Notes: generated by a model from the letters alone, not told the origin. DNA of 64,000 bases from Gnetum montanum (GCA_015680685.1 MNCI01014239.1:417827-481826), one strand, 5' to 3'. Counted from the stretch's first letter, positions 8,961 to 20,660 are shown. Translations and numbers: made by a program.

Positions 8961-9720
8961 GGCCCTCATGGACTTCACTAACTATCCTTTGTGCTTGGTC
9001 ACTATTAACATAGGTTAACAATATGCCATCAAAAGAGTGCCTACATAGAGTACTCTCTCCGATGATTACGTATTTCCTAGCATGCTTGCGGATTACGTCT
9101 TTTTGTGTAGGCGTTAACTCGTGCGGTGGTTCGTCATGCAGAAGGTAGGCTTTAATGTTGTAGTACCATTTTGGAATTCTTTCTACACTTAAGGAATATA
9201 TTTTCACTACTTGGATGATAGGATCCATACATTCCATCATTAAAACAGGCCAGGTGGCAAACAAATGTGGTGTCACATTTAACGTTAGTGTAGCTAGTGC
9301 ATTAGCTACAGTGTTCTCATTACGTAGCATGTGTGGAACGTTAGTCATTGTGAATTGTTTCAGAAGATCTTTAGCCATATTGTAGTAGGAATGTAGATGC
9401 ACAGCTTTGCAGGCATAGACTTCCATGATTTTATTGACAACGAGCATTGAATCAGCTTGGATTATCAGATGTTGGACATTCAGTTCTTTGGCTGCTAACA
9501 ATTCCTTAAGGAGCCCCTCATACTCTGCCACATTTTTCGTACAGGGAAATTCCAAGCAGTAATCCAATGGAGGAACATCCTCAGGGGAAAGTGTAATGAC
9601 GGCGGTGGCATTGCCACCCCTGGTAGCTGAAGATCCATCAAAGTATAACATTGCTTTGAGGCTTGTTGATATAGGGCTTAAACTATGTACATGTTCATCA
9701 GGAAACTTGTGCTCTATCAT
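8935..9720 (-). CDS. M1 second (archaeal-type) RNase H and integrase zinc domain
   Basis: This is an open stretch of 261 codons, part of the pol polyprotein rather than a separate gene; the first Met is only the first in the open stretch. Residues about 24-110 form an RNase H fold of the second type found in Tat elements: MLYFDGSSATRGG (Asp), CTKNVAEYEGLLKELLAA (Glu) and IIQADSMLVV (Asp). A linker follows, with PHELTPTQKDVIRKHARKY, then VHEGLCGGHIAS, the start of the HHCC zinc finger of integrase. This domain removes RNA from hybrids during reverse transcription. All three acidic residues are kept, so this is one of the best preserved parts of M1. Confidence 0.9.
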   Translation of the reverse strand: MIEHKFPDEHVHSLSPISTSLKAMLYFDGSSATRGGNATAVITLSPEDVPPLDYCLEFPCTKNVAEYEGLLKELLAAKELNVQHLIIQADSMLVVNKIMEVYACKAVHLHSYYNMAKDLLKQFTMTNVPHMLRNENTVANALATLTLNVTPHLFATWPVLMMECMDPIIQVVKIYSLSVERIPKWYYNIKAYLLHDEPPHELTPTQKDVIRKHARKYVIIGESTLCRHSFDGILLTYVNSDQAQRIVSEVHEGLCGGHIAS

Positions 9721-9846
9721 GGCCTAATCATTAACAGGTGATGTTACTAGCTGGACAGCTATTTCTTGGCCTTTCGTGGAAGATTGGCCAATATAGTGTA
9801 GGTCAAATTTTGTTGTAATGGCTTTCCAGCAGGCTATCCTACTGCT

Positions 9847-10110
9847 CTAGTATAAATTGTTCGTGATTGCGCATAGAATGTTGTTCTTGCAAATTACATT
9901 AACTTGGCTATAGAAAAGATAGTGTCTACATTTTTTAAGTACAGACACTGATGTCAAGAAGTTACACTCTACATCATTGTACCTTGTTTCGTATGCAAAT
10001 AGAGCATAACTTAGATAATAGATAGGGATCTCTAACTTGTCATCCCTCTTTTGACACAACAACGTAGCTATAGGCACATCTAAACTTGCTAGATAGATAT
10101 AGAAAGGCTA
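9847..10110 (-). pseudogene. M1 first RNase H domain
   Basis: The RT-linked RNase H reads YLASLDVPIATLLCQKRDD, then PIYYLSYALFAYETRYNDVE and KKCRHYLFYSQVNVICKNN, the usual order for Gypsy elements. Of this, 9847-10077 is open. A frameshift near 10200 separates it from the RT thumb. The P1 equivalent at 28070-28330 reads NYLTTFDTSISSLLCQK. Confidence 0.8.
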
Positions 10111-10157
10111 ATCCCTTTGTGGTGGGAAAACCATTGGCAAATGTAGCAGCTCTTCTT

Positions 10158-11393
10158 TTAGATTATCAAACACACGTTGGTAGTTCTCGGTCCATTCGAA
10201 GTTAACCCTCTTCTTGAGAAAATGTTGCATAGGATATAATTGTCTGTCAACTTCGAGAAGAACCTCCTAATAAATTGTAACCTACCCAGCAACCCACGCA
10301 GTTCTTTGAGGTTTGTAGGTGGTGTTAGGTTAATGATGGCCTTAACCTTATCAAGGTTAACTTGTATGCCAACCTCCAATAATACAAACCCCAACATGTG
10401 TCCGATTTTGACCCCGAATACATATTTTTTTTGGTTTAGCCATAGGTTGTGCCTAAGACATCGCTTGAGGATTAACTCTAGATCCTCTGGGTGATCTTAC
10501 GAATTTTTAGATTTGATAGCTATGTCATCTACATAGTTGTTCAATCTTTCTAAGAGGTAATCTCTAAAGATATATGTCATTGCACGTTGATAAGTTGCTC
10601 CAGTGTTTTTCAGCCCGAAGGGCATCATGGTATAACAGAAAGTTCCCCAAGGGGTCATGAAAGTTGTGGTCATTTGATGTTCTAGGTTGATACAAATTTG
10701 ATTATACCCCGAAGAACCATCCATGAAGGATAGGAACGTGTGTCCAGCTGTTGTGTCGATAAGTTTGTCAATACCCGATAACGGGAAATTGTCTTTAATC
10801 GTTGCCTTGTTTAGATCGCGAAAGTCTATACATATGTGTATTCCTCCCATTTTCTTAGAAACAACAATAATATTTGACACCCAATCTAAATAATCAACTC
10901 CCCAGATGAAACCAACTTGATATAGCTTGGTGACTTCATCACGCACTACCAACGCGATTTTGAGCTTAATATTCCGTGCTTTCTATCTAATCACTTTGAT
11001 ACTTGGGTTTAACATGATGGTGTATTGTATCAGTCACGGATCTAAACCTGGCATGTCTTCATATGACCATGTGAACATCGTAATGTTATGTTGGAGCACT
11101 CGAGATATATTGCTCTACATTTTTTGGTCAAGGATGGAACTAACCTTCAAAGTTTTTCTTTCTCCTTTGTGTGTAACCACAGAGACTTGAGTGAGGGGAT
11201 CCTCGATCACATCACCAGCTTCCAGGTTTAGGGTTTGGGCCAAATGTTCTAGCTAGTTTGGGGATACTTCTGAGGTTGCTATGGTTATGTCACAGGAGGA
11301 AGCGTTAGTTCTTATCATAGCAAGATTAGTATGTCTAAACATTTTCCCATATGGGCCCGTTAGGGCTAAGGGTGCGAGTAAAGCTTCGTCCAT
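10158..11393 (-). CDS. M1 reverse transcriptase
   Basis: RT domain of pol. From the ATG at 11393 the frame reads MDEALLAPLALTGPYGKM, with LNLEAGDVIEDPL and then the fingers. The palm shows VSKKMGGIHICIDFRDLNKA, FLSFMDGSSGYNQI, MMPFGLKNTGATYQRAM and the catalytic NNYVDDIAIKS (YVDD at about 10524-10535). The thumb reads INLTPPTNLKELRGLLGRLQFI. From 10952 to 10497 it is uninterrupted; upstream there are single stops near 11245 and 11130. A 3' splice site (GGTTTTATAG) ends 12 bases before the ATG. The protease is 5.5 kb upstream, behind the antisense gene. Confidence 0.9.
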
Positions 11394-11405
11394 TTGCAAA
11401 CTGAC

Positions 11406-11425
11406 CTATAAAACCACCAAGAATG
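11406..11425 (-). other. 3' splice site before the M1 RT
   Basis: In element orientation the sequence TGGTGGTTTTATAG ends at 11406, 12 bases before the RT ATG. P1 has TAGTTTTTTTTACAG at the same place (26820), 9 bases before its ATG. I infer the end of a pol intron, as is known between protease and RT in Ogre elements. Confidence 0.6.
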
Positions 11426-11489
11426 GAAGTTGTTACATTTTTTGTCAACATGGTGAAATGATAGAAGGTTTTAAAGGTACGTGTCAAAA

Positions 11490-11750
11490 AGGTTGCTAGT
11501 TTAAGGTCTTAGCGAACCATTACAATATACGCAATTTGTAAGAACAAAGCAAGTCAAGTTTCCTAGGTATTAGCATAAGGCTTTCTACGAACTATGATGA
11601 AAGATATAACATGGCATGTCTAGCATGTCAAAATAGCTAATTTAGGATTTTTTGCAGACCGTAGTTAATGCGAACGGATTATGAGACAATAAGCTATGCA
11701 TTAGTTTAGGGTCTTTTCGAACCATCATCAATGCAATATCTACGATATTA
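11490..11750 (-). repeat. Degenerate tandem array upstream of the M1 RT
   Basis: About four units of 75-90 bp share a core that reads, in element orientation, TTCGCTAAGACCTTAAACTAGC or a decayed form (other copies near 11580, 11645 and 11710). P1 has a related array at 26610-26700. Confidence 0.6.
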
Positions 11751-13121
11751 ATGATGTGATCTTCATGCTTCATGTCAAACTAACATGTCTGCATTTCAAA
11801 AAATTTCTGTGTTGATCAGACATGAAAATAACAAGTTTTCACCATCACATTCATAAGTAGATGGATCGTCCTTAGAGTAAACTATAAACATTACGAGGTT
11901 GAGTTAGGTTGATGCAGAAAGAAAGTGTAAGTAGACAATTTTGCAAAGATTGTTTAGGCATGACCATGGCACCGAAGACCAAAGGCAAACATGCCAAGTT
12001 GGCAAGGATTGATGAAGTGCAGGAAAGCTTGGGGAGAATTTTGAAGGTGTAGGTCGCGACTCGGGAGGCTACTCCTCTCGCCTAGGAAGTCATTTTTTTA
12101 CCCTCCCTGTATGATTATTGTTTTTTCTGTCATGGCATCGTAATTGTATTTGTTCCAAATATGTGCATTGTGTTCGGTATCGATACCTACCTGTGCTAGT
12201 TATGCTACTAGAGTTCATAATATTTCCTCTATCGCCGTTGTCAGAGACAGACCTTGCATCGTCGCAAGGGTTTGGGTGATTTTGAACAATATCATGCAAA
12301 CAAAATATGCAACTGGTCAAGAGTCTAGGTGTTGTACCCTTGTGCAGTGCAAATGGGGTTTCGTTGCCTTTCCCGTAATGGTTGCATGTTATGCTAGGAT
12401 AATATGCAAGGTTACCTTTATTGCCATCGTTAGAGACAGACCTTGCACCATCGCAAGGGTTTAGGTGGTTTTGGTAATGCATTTCTAGCGTAACCTAATA
12501 TTTTCTAGGAGTCAAGGTAACGAGAACCTCATTGTTGTTGGTATGTCTAAACTATTTTTCTAATAGTAGTGCATGCATTTTATTGTAAAGGGTCACGCGA
12601 AGGCCCGTCTTGATAGTTCTGGACATTGTGGGCATTCTGTGCTGTTTAAATGTCCCTATGGCCAATGTTCCTCCTCCCCATGCTAGTGTAGGAGGAGAGG
12701 CAGTTTGGTTTCAGAAGGGTGCATAGGAGTTTCTACCATTTTTGTTATGTAACTTTAGCGTGATTATTTGGTCACATCTGTTGACCGAGACAGCCGGTGT
12801 CATCCTATAAACGTTGCTAGTTGGATCATCACAGAGTATTTTGACGTTCCTGGTGGACAGATCAATCGAGGTCGTAAGTGGGAGAGATAGTGAACAAAGC
12901 GTCAAGGGTTTGAGGTGCTTCTCTTGGATCTGCAAGATTCCCAAGTTTAACTGTTATCATGCCTAAAACACATTATTTGTAGCTCGTCATCTCATGACCT
13001 ATTTTCAAAACCCACCCAGCATCATGTACTATGCTGGTGGGTCAGTGTTTTCAAGATGTTATGATGTACTAATTTTTTTTGATTTTTTGTCAAGTATATA
13101 TGATTGTTAACATTCTTTGAC
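11751..13121. other. M1 spacer upstream of the antisense gene
   Basis: No conserved protein is seen. It contains a direct repeat (12228-12470), a hairpin near 13010-13044 whose arms CCCAGCAT and ATGCTGG close on an 8-base loop, and T-rich stretches. The promoter and first exon of the antisense gene should lie here. A possible exon ends near 12873 before GTCGTAAG, but nothing decides it. Confidence 0.45.
12228..12470. repeat. Direct repeat, two copies 190 bp apart
   Basis: About 50 bp around AGAGACAGACCTTGCATCGT (12228-12280) recurs at 12418-12470 with a few transitions. The open frame across it on the minus strand simply shows the repeat twice and has no family likeness. Confidence 0.8.
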
Positions 13122-16100
13122 ATAGGGTTTTTATCAATGCGGATGGTCTCCAAGGTGATACGGACATGTTATCTATGGCCGAAAAAACCATAAAGGAATT
13201 CACTTCCATCAGCAATGTGCATGCTGGTGTCCTGGTACAACTAGGATTTGAAATCCAACACTACCCTATTTGTTACGCCAAATTATTTGCCAATTGTAGA
13301 GACTCTAGATGGCTAGATAGGGAGTGGACTTTGGATCATCCCATCATCGTTGATGATGTGCAGGAGAAAACCATCCCACCGTTTCCTTTGTTGTTTGGAC
13401 GTGGTAAGTTATGCTACACTGATCACCTGTGTGACTCTACAGGATGGGAACAGTGTATAAGGTTTTGTTATTTTGTTGTTTTGTCTAACCCATTGCTTTA
13501 TGTTTAAAGTTAGGGAATCACGAGAGGTCATGGTCGTACCTTCTGGGCATGACACAGCCACCATCTTCTTTTGCTATGGTGACTTGAATGAAGCACAATG
13601 TTGGCTTTGCCATGGAGCAGCCCCAGCTACCATAATCAATAACCTCTAGGAAGCTAGGCTAATGCGGCTATTTCTAACTGTAACCCTTGATGTCACAGTA
13701 GACAAAATGTTGGCCCTAGTTAATTCCTTCAATGAAGAAGCGAAGCATCTTCACACGCATGTGCGTAATGTGTGTGTGAGCTTTGAAATTAACACTCAAC
13801 TGTTCACCAGCTTTTTTGGCATTCCTTTTGATGGTCTCCCAATGGAAGAAAGATCAAAGAGAGGTTCTACGCATCAGAAGGACATAAAGGAATGACTAAT
13901 GACATCTTGGCTGATAAAATCAAGCTAGAGGTGGCCAATATCATTTATCCCCTCTTCTGAGCTCACACCTTCCCCAAACTACTCTCCCAAGGAAGAATCC
14001 TTGGCATAGAGTAGACTTGGATTATGCATGAGGATATGGAGGACGGGACATGGTATAATTGGGCTAGGCACCTTGCTGAAGGCTTGCAGGCTGAAATGGT
14101 CAAGCTTCGCAAGAAGCTTGAGTCTCATTTCAACATGAATTTTGCCTTCTTCATAGCTTTTTTATGGAATTTTTCTGAATTCTTGGTGGTTCACAGGGAT
14201 GGATTCTAGGTGTAGCAACATCGTAACCAGATTTCCAAACCATGGATTTCCCAGGTCTTCTGCATCATCCGATCCCAAGATCCTCCTAAGGGTATCGAGG
14301 AGTCACTTTTAATAATGACTAAGGATTGAGTGGCACCTCCCGTTTGAGGCCAAGATAGCATGGGTGGGGCACCCCCTTCTTACACCAACAATGCATTGAG
14401 GGAAAAACATCTAGCAGCAGAAATAGTAGCTTCATCGGTCTAGCAGAAAAAGCCTCATCTGGCTATAAAGTCTCCCGGCCCGACTGGTGAAGAGGGAAGG
14501 AAACTATGAATTAAATTTCATAGGATCCATCCCCCAGCTGGTAAGTAGAAGAATGACATGATTAGTTTATGTAGGTCACGATATGTATAGATGTCATTGT
14601 ATCGCATAGCTCTTGTGGAAAGTGAGTAAGGTTTTCTTTTGTTAATTGTGATGTTTTCAACAGGAAAAGAGAAAGAGGTAAAGGAAATAACCCCTGAAAC
14701 AGAGGCCATAGTCTTATGACATGGGGAAGAGGCCTCGGTTCTAAAAAATGTGGGTAGCACACACACTCCTATGCCCAAAAGGGAGACTGGTGTAGAGGAT
14801 GCTGTGGTCCTTTCAGATGATCCAGAAAAGGAGGAGCGGCTTGTCGCTAGTGAGTTTTGTTGTTGTAATGTTTCAATTGGCCTCTGTCTACTATGCTATG
14901 TTTAACCTATTTTTTTTGCATAGTAGGCACTTCTAGTAACAATAGCGTACCTTTCTCAGTGGCCCCAACTCAACATTGGGGTGAGGCTCTTGATAAATTC
15001 ACCTTTATGGAGGGCATTGTGAACGATATGATCGGTCGCTTAGAGCAAATCGATCCTAAAATCAGTATGAAAATATTGTTACATAGGCATTGTTGAAAGA
15101 GTGACATTGTGTTATTCTATTGCGTCTAACTGTTAGTTTTTATGTTACAGGATCTCACCTCAAATGGGATCCCAAACAGCCCATTGACATAGACACTACC
15201 CCTGAACCCTCACTAGAGGTGACCAAGGTGCCACGGGGCCTTTATGAAGAGATGCATAAATGTGCATTACACTCGCTCCATTCTCTATGGGAGTGTCAAA
15301 ACATCAACGAAAATCTTTGGAAGAGGTTGTAGAAAGTGGAAAAGGAGAAAATGGCCCTAATAGCTAAGGTTGGGGACCTTGAGTCTTAGAACAAATTTTT
15401 GCAAGCTCGAGACACTAATGACGCGAATTGGCAGACAGCTATGATTGACTATGCCCATTATTGGATGGTTGTCAGGAACAACATCCAAGCTAGTTGTGAG
15501 CTCATCGAGCAAGGGATGCAAATGGATCTCCTAACCTAGAAGAACCAAGACTAGAAGGATTTTAGCATGAGGGTCCAAGAATGGGGGCAGGCACAGAGAG
15601 ACCATAAACACATGTATAAATAAGAATGTGCTACCTATCGCCAACATTACAGGGATTCCGTGGTTGAAGCATGGTCCCTCCAAATGTTCCTCAATGTCAT
15701 TAATGCTTCTAGAGCATATGAAAATTTCTAGGAGCAAGTGATAGTAAGTGCTTCCCCTGAAAGAGAGTTAACCCTCCCTGTAGGGGAGACTACTGTCCCG
15801 TCCTTCTTTCTTGAACTACCACAGTGGACACCTGTGGAAAAAGGGAAGGTAAAGACTAGAGCTGATCTAGGAGATGTCATTTGGTCCAAGCTTACTAAGG
15901 ATGAGATCATGCAATGTCTGTTAGTTGACCTAGAACAAATTCCTTTCGTGGCCGACGTAGGACCATCACAAGTAAGCTATGTTATAGTTGTATTATTCTT
16001 ATGCATGATTTCGATGGCGACGCTAACGTTTGTTTCATGTTAAATCATAGGATCGACATGAAGAGGAACACCATCGAGATGATGGTCCTTATGAGGATCC

Positions 16101-16287
16101 CCATGAGGAGGATCCCCGCAGGGATGATCATCTTCACGAAGAGTGTCCTCATGAGGAGGAGCCCTACAAAGAGAATTGCCCCCACGAAGAGACATCGTGC
16201 AAAGAAGACCCTTATGAGGAAGATCCTCATGAGGTGGAGGTGGAGTTAAATGATGCAAATGGAAGTGGCAATAAAGGGGATGTTTAG
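13122..16287 (+). pseudogene. M1 antisense multi-exon gene of unknown function
   Basis: The gene runs opposite to the element, between its protease and RT. Exons I can support: 13122-13403, 13510-14540, 14664-14849, 14934-15064, 15151-15971 and 16051-16287, about 895 codons. All five introns are GT-AG and join in frame, with good ends such as GTAAGT (14541), TTTTCAACAG (14663) and TATGTTACAG (15150). Notable segments are SRWLDREWTLDHPIIVDDV, CYGDLNEAQCWLCHG, VTVDKMLALVNSFNEEAKH, TFMEGIVNDMIGRLEQID and a heptad-rich region in exon 5. The last exon is very acidic, with repeats such as DPHEEDP and PHEEE. An AATAAA lies at 16328. One frameshift near 13850 and several TAG codons break it. I do not recognise the family; the P1 copy is homologous. 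Confidence 0.75.
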
Positions 16288-16327
16288 TGTGGCAATATCG
16301 GCCAAGCATTTTGTTGTAATGAAAAGG

Positions 16328-16333
16328 AATAAA
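16328..16333 (+). terminator. Poly(A) signal of the M1 antisense gene
   Basis: AATAAA lies 41 bases after the stop codon of the last exon, before a G-rich and T-rich stretch, as expected for a plant 3' end. Confidence 0.45.
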
Positions 16334-16424
16334 GAATAACTTTTGGGGGTTTAATATGATTATAAGATAAACACGTTTGAGTTTTTGATGTTTATGAAGG
16401 AAAGCATATCATCAAAAAGGTTAC

Positions 16425-16560
16425 ATGTTTTAGGCCACTACGGGTCACCAATAGTTTAAGGCCATTTTGGGCTAGGTCATCGTATGCGTAAAAGAATAAA
16501 CAGAATTTCCTGTTTTAGGCCATAGCAGGTTGTAACTAGTTTAAGGCCATTTTGGGACAA
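16425..16560 (-). repeat. Array between M1 protease and antisense gene
   Basis: In element orientation two diverged units carry AAAATGGCCTTAAACTAG and TATGGCCTAAAACAGG. Counterpart of 4367-4535 in P1. Confidence 0.65.
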
Positions 16561-16879
16561 GATGCATATGAAAAAGCATAACAAGAATAATACGACAAGA
16601 AAGAGCGTAAATTGCATAATAGTAGACAATGTGGACTGATATAACATGTCATGCTAACATGTTCATTTGCTAGCTCCGTAGCTTCTTCTTGACCATTTTC
16701 AGGTTTGGCGATGCGTATGGATGAGGAGGCTTATTACAGAATTCCTCTACACCACCATCTTCTGCCTGGAAGGGTAGTTCAGCCCAATCCAAGCTTTCAT
16801 TGGCCACTGTGTTGGCCTATTCAACTATTAGGATAGTGGTTTGATCTTCGGGGATCTCAACCTCTGAACCCTATTCCAT

Positions 16880-17290
16880 TTCCACGTTGTTAACCGCTTG
16901 ACGGGTCATCTTATCACCATGGATGATCACTTATCCTCCTGCATAGGGCAAGTGGATCTCTTGATGAATGGGTGATGCGACTACCCTTAATTGAGCTAAC
17001 CAAGACCTCCCTAAGGTTAGGTTGAAGTAGGGCATCTCCTTGACGATGATAAACACTATGTTTGTGGGGAATTGATCCCCTACTACAAAATTGATGTGTA
17101 CCATTCCCTTGACTTGCACTCGTGTCCCGTTAAATCACTTCAAACATGACGTTGTCATGAGATTGATCTGGTTAATCAAACCCAGTTTATCCACTCTGGG
17201 ATATGGAATGACATTGGCAACAGCCCCTTCATCTACATGAATTCTCCAGATTCTATATTGGACAAACTAGATAGTGATGAACATGGGCGC
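16880..17290 (-). pseudogene. M1 retropepsin (protease)
   Basis: The motif VDEGAVANVIPYPRVDKLGL has its catalytic Asp codon at 17231-17233. It is followed by MQVKGMVHINFVVGDQFPTN and FNLTLGRSWLAQLRVVASPI. The region after the active site is open from 17119 to 16931. The residue after Asp is Glu instead of Ser/Thr. A tail with KPPHPYASPN follows until coding fades at about 16700. Confidence 0.82.
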
Positions 17291-17299
17291 TGTTGTCAC

Positions 17300-18190
17300 T
17301 TGATCCTTTTCTGGGTCATCCTTAATGGATCTGTCATGAAATGTCAATTGGGAAGACCATGGTTGTTCAGAAATGGGAGGAAGCATAATCTAATGGATTT
17401 CTTCTTCCTCTACTAGCAAGCTCTCGTCCACAGGTATGGATGCTAACATGCGAACTATGGCTTCACGATGCTTTTGTGATGTCATCAACAAATCATAGAG
17501 GCTCAGCATTGTATTTTTTTTCTTAAGAGCCTTCTTAACTTACATAAAAACATCAAGGAGATCCTACCCACGATCAGGTTGTTTACCCTTCTCCTCTTCC
17601 ATTCGTCCCAGGAGATGGATCTCTCAAGGAGGAATGGCTTTTGGTTGAGGATTGTGTTTTCTTGGGTAGGGAGAAGATGGTCATGTTTGCATAATGTTGG
17701 CCTTTTCAGAGGAAGGTGGGGCCAAGGGCTCTGAGGCTAGGGGTGTAGGCTTAGGAAGTCCCAACGTGAGGTGGTCCTTGGCTGTGTTTTCTATCATGCA
17801 CCCTTCTTGTTTCTTGGTAGGTTGTGATTCTGGTGTTGACTTAGATATTTGCTCCTGTGTGGTAGGAGAAAATGACAACTTTGGCACCTTGATGACAAAG
17901 GGTGCCCTAGATGTGGGCGTGGGCTAGGCCGTGACTTTACCGATAGTGCGCTATGGAACAAAGGTCTGAGATGGGACTTGAAGGACTAAAGGTTGTCGCT
18001 AAGCCACGCCTATCGATGTTGATGGGCTTCTCGTCTAAGGTGAGTGAGGAGGCACATGCAACACAAAGGATTGCTTTGGCAATGCTTGGCCATCACCCTC
18101 CATACCTACTACGTTGATAGTGTACCATACATTATTTATATTTAATGGGTCGTGGTACACATGCATGGACTGGTTTTTTGGACAGACCAG
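17300..18190 (-). pseudogene. M1 gag-protease linker
   Basis: Proline- and serine-rich low-complexity coding sequence, for example KVPKLSFSPTTQEQISKS and GLPKPTPLASEPLAPPSSE at about 17890-17690. It links the zinc finger of gag to protease, in frame with scattered stops. No domain is visible. Confidence 0.6.
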
Positions 18191-20431
18191 ACTACTGCTG
18201 TCTAGGATCAGTCTACCTTAATCGATCATGCATTGAATGCCATCTTTCAATGCCCAGCAGTAATCTGTGTCATGACCACATAGTTGTTGGTAGTCATAGA
18301 AACAGTCCAGTCTAAAGTTTTTAGGAACTGGTGGTTCGTTAGGTAGGGCCAAGGAGGGGTTCTTGAGCAACTTATAGTACCATCTATGGCATTTTAGAGC
18401 CTCCTTGGACACCTTCTTGTGTTGGATGTGGCCAATTCCCAGCAATTGCTTCAGAAGTTCTAAAGGCTTTATAGGTAGATCCGTGTATTTTGAGCAATCT
18501 TTAAGCTTACAATTAGGTTTTGGCTATGGGGATTCCTCAAGGGTGGATGCTATTTCTTGATCGGTGTTATTCAAGCTAGTTGTGGCCTCGACAAGTGCTG
18601 TAGATACCTTCTTGTTGTTATTTTTCTTTTTGGCCCCTTCGGCCACAGTTGCTATTGTTGTTGTTGTAGCTTTGCCCTTGTCTTTGCTCTTATTGTGAGC
18701 ATTTTTGTAGACCACATATGCTGGGTCTTTGCTAGCCTCTACCGTGTCTTAGATGCTCTTAGTCTGAGCAAAGGCTTGGCTGAGGAAGTGAGGAGCAAGG
18801 TAGTATAACTTAGAATTGATAAAGTCATTAACTGCCCCCTTGAAGATTGCCAATAGATGGGCCTCCACAATGGGTTTATGGATTTCATTCAAATTTGCAC
18901 TCCACCACTATATAAACTTTTGGACTGGCTCAAGTGGATCTTGCTTAACTTCCATTAGCTGATCCAACGTGACCTCTGGTTTCAGGTTGTATTTGAAACA
19001 AGTCACGAATTGAGTCAATAGCTCTTCCAAGGTTGAGATGGAATGGCATGGAAGTGCACAATACCAATCCAAAGCTTTACCCATTAGGGGCATAGCAAAG
19101 ACACAGATGATGGTATGTAGCCATTGCTGTAGTAACAATGACTCTAACCTAAAGGTGACTAGATGAGCATTAGGATCACCTTCCCCATTGTATTTTGTGA
19201 ACTAAGGAAGTGGCATCCCATGAGGTAATGACAAGATGGGTACTGTTAGACTAATAGGATCATCATGGTAGAAATCCATGATCAATATTGTGTTAGAACT
19301 GGTAGCCTTGAGGCATTTAACCTCTTCGATAAGGATTTTGATAAGCTGGAAGGCTTGGTCCAGGCCCGAGGACAAAGACATTGGTTGAAAAATAGCAAGG
19401 AGAGCTACACTGGGTGGCAGGATAAGGGCAGTAGCATGGCCTATGAGCGATGTAGTTGCAACTATCCTTATGGGTGGTATTTCCTATGTCATCCACCACC
19501 ATGTCGATGGTGCAGGCAGGGCAACTATGGTCGATTGTACCATAGGGTACATTGTTTGCGTAGCCGGGGGCACGGACAATGACCCTGGAGTTGGGTTTAT
19601 TAGTGGTGAGACTTGGTGTTGATTATGAGTGAGATGGGACATCTGCATAGGCTACGTAATAGGAGATGATGTATTTGGAGCCCACCATGTGGTAGTGGCA
19701 GGTCCTATTGTGTAAGTTGGGATGAATGCAGGAGTTGTGCATAATTGCGAAGTACGCATTGCGTGCACATACGGTGACGTAGGCGTAGGGATGCGATGAG
19801 ATGGATTGGCTAATTGTGACTACGGAGGAATGGTCTATGAAGGAATACCACTAGGGAGGATAGCTAGAGAGAAGAAATGTTGATGAACGTTATGTGCCAC
19901 ATGGTCGGCTGTGGTCAATGATAACGATGTAGTGATCATAAAAAGGGAATTTATGTGGGATGTTGTGGAGGGAGGAGCCACGACAAAGCTAGCATCACTA
20001 TCTCCCTCAAAGTGGGAATCTAAGTCCTCCTACCCATCATGGTATGCTTTATCACAAAACATCTCATCTCATTATTTTGCTGATGCCCTGGCCATTAACA
20101 GCTGGTCCAACATCCACTATTGCTGGTCCGTTAGGGGTATAGAGGTGTTAGGTGAAGGAACGAATTCCTTCCCGTTATAGTATATGAACTCATATTCACA
20201 TTTCGCTTCGAGTTCCTATGGGTAAATCCGTATATTTTTCATAAGTTTGGTGCAGAGGAAGTTGTAATGTTCCCTACATTGAGCGTGTTCCTCCAGCTCT
20301 TTATTTTGAATCCTGAGGAACCGGCGTAGCCACACTGGACTAGTCGGTGGTTCGACAATAGCAGGTGTAACTTGCAGCATCCAGGGATTTTCGAGGCTAG
20401 CAGCATCAACAACGGTGGTTGATGCAGCCAT
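18190..20431 (-). pseudogene. M1 gag
   Basis: Gag forms the particle and binds the element RNA. The start is the ATG at 20431 (MAASTTVVDAASLENPW), 230 bp downstream of the primer site. A P- and T-rich central part is followed by the conserved capsid block at 19138-18908 (FAMPLMGKALDWYCALP, LEELLTQFVTCFKYN, then LMEVKQDPLEPVQKFI). A lysine-rich segment precedes an atypical zinc finger with C-x-x, GHDTDYC and LKDGIQ at about 18290-18230. Stops interrupt it at several points, the first after codon 71. The frame is otherwise easy to follow. Confidence 0.85.
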
Positions 20432-20660
20432 TCTCTATGCAGCTAGAGGGTAATGATAACTAAGATAAATATCACAAGGAAAAACACAAGCTAAGGCAAA
20501 AATGATCTTTCTATCCTGCAGGGTTCCAGAGTAATCATCGAAGCGACTAATCTGTACCTCACAATCATGTAAACAACCATGGAGGTATTACATTTCCTTT
20601 AGTCGAGAGTGGTATAGACAGCTTACAGGAATACCCATGAAACACGGATTAGAGGTTCAG

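Noticed and set aside
12090-12482. 130-codon minus-strand open frame
   Set aside because: It is made of a 190-bp direct repeat translated twice; no family likeness and no equivalent in P1.
13122-16287. Antisense gene as an ordinary host gene that the element jumped around
   Set aside because: A second copy with the same exon structure sits at the same place in P1, a distinct element, so the gene belongs to the element family.
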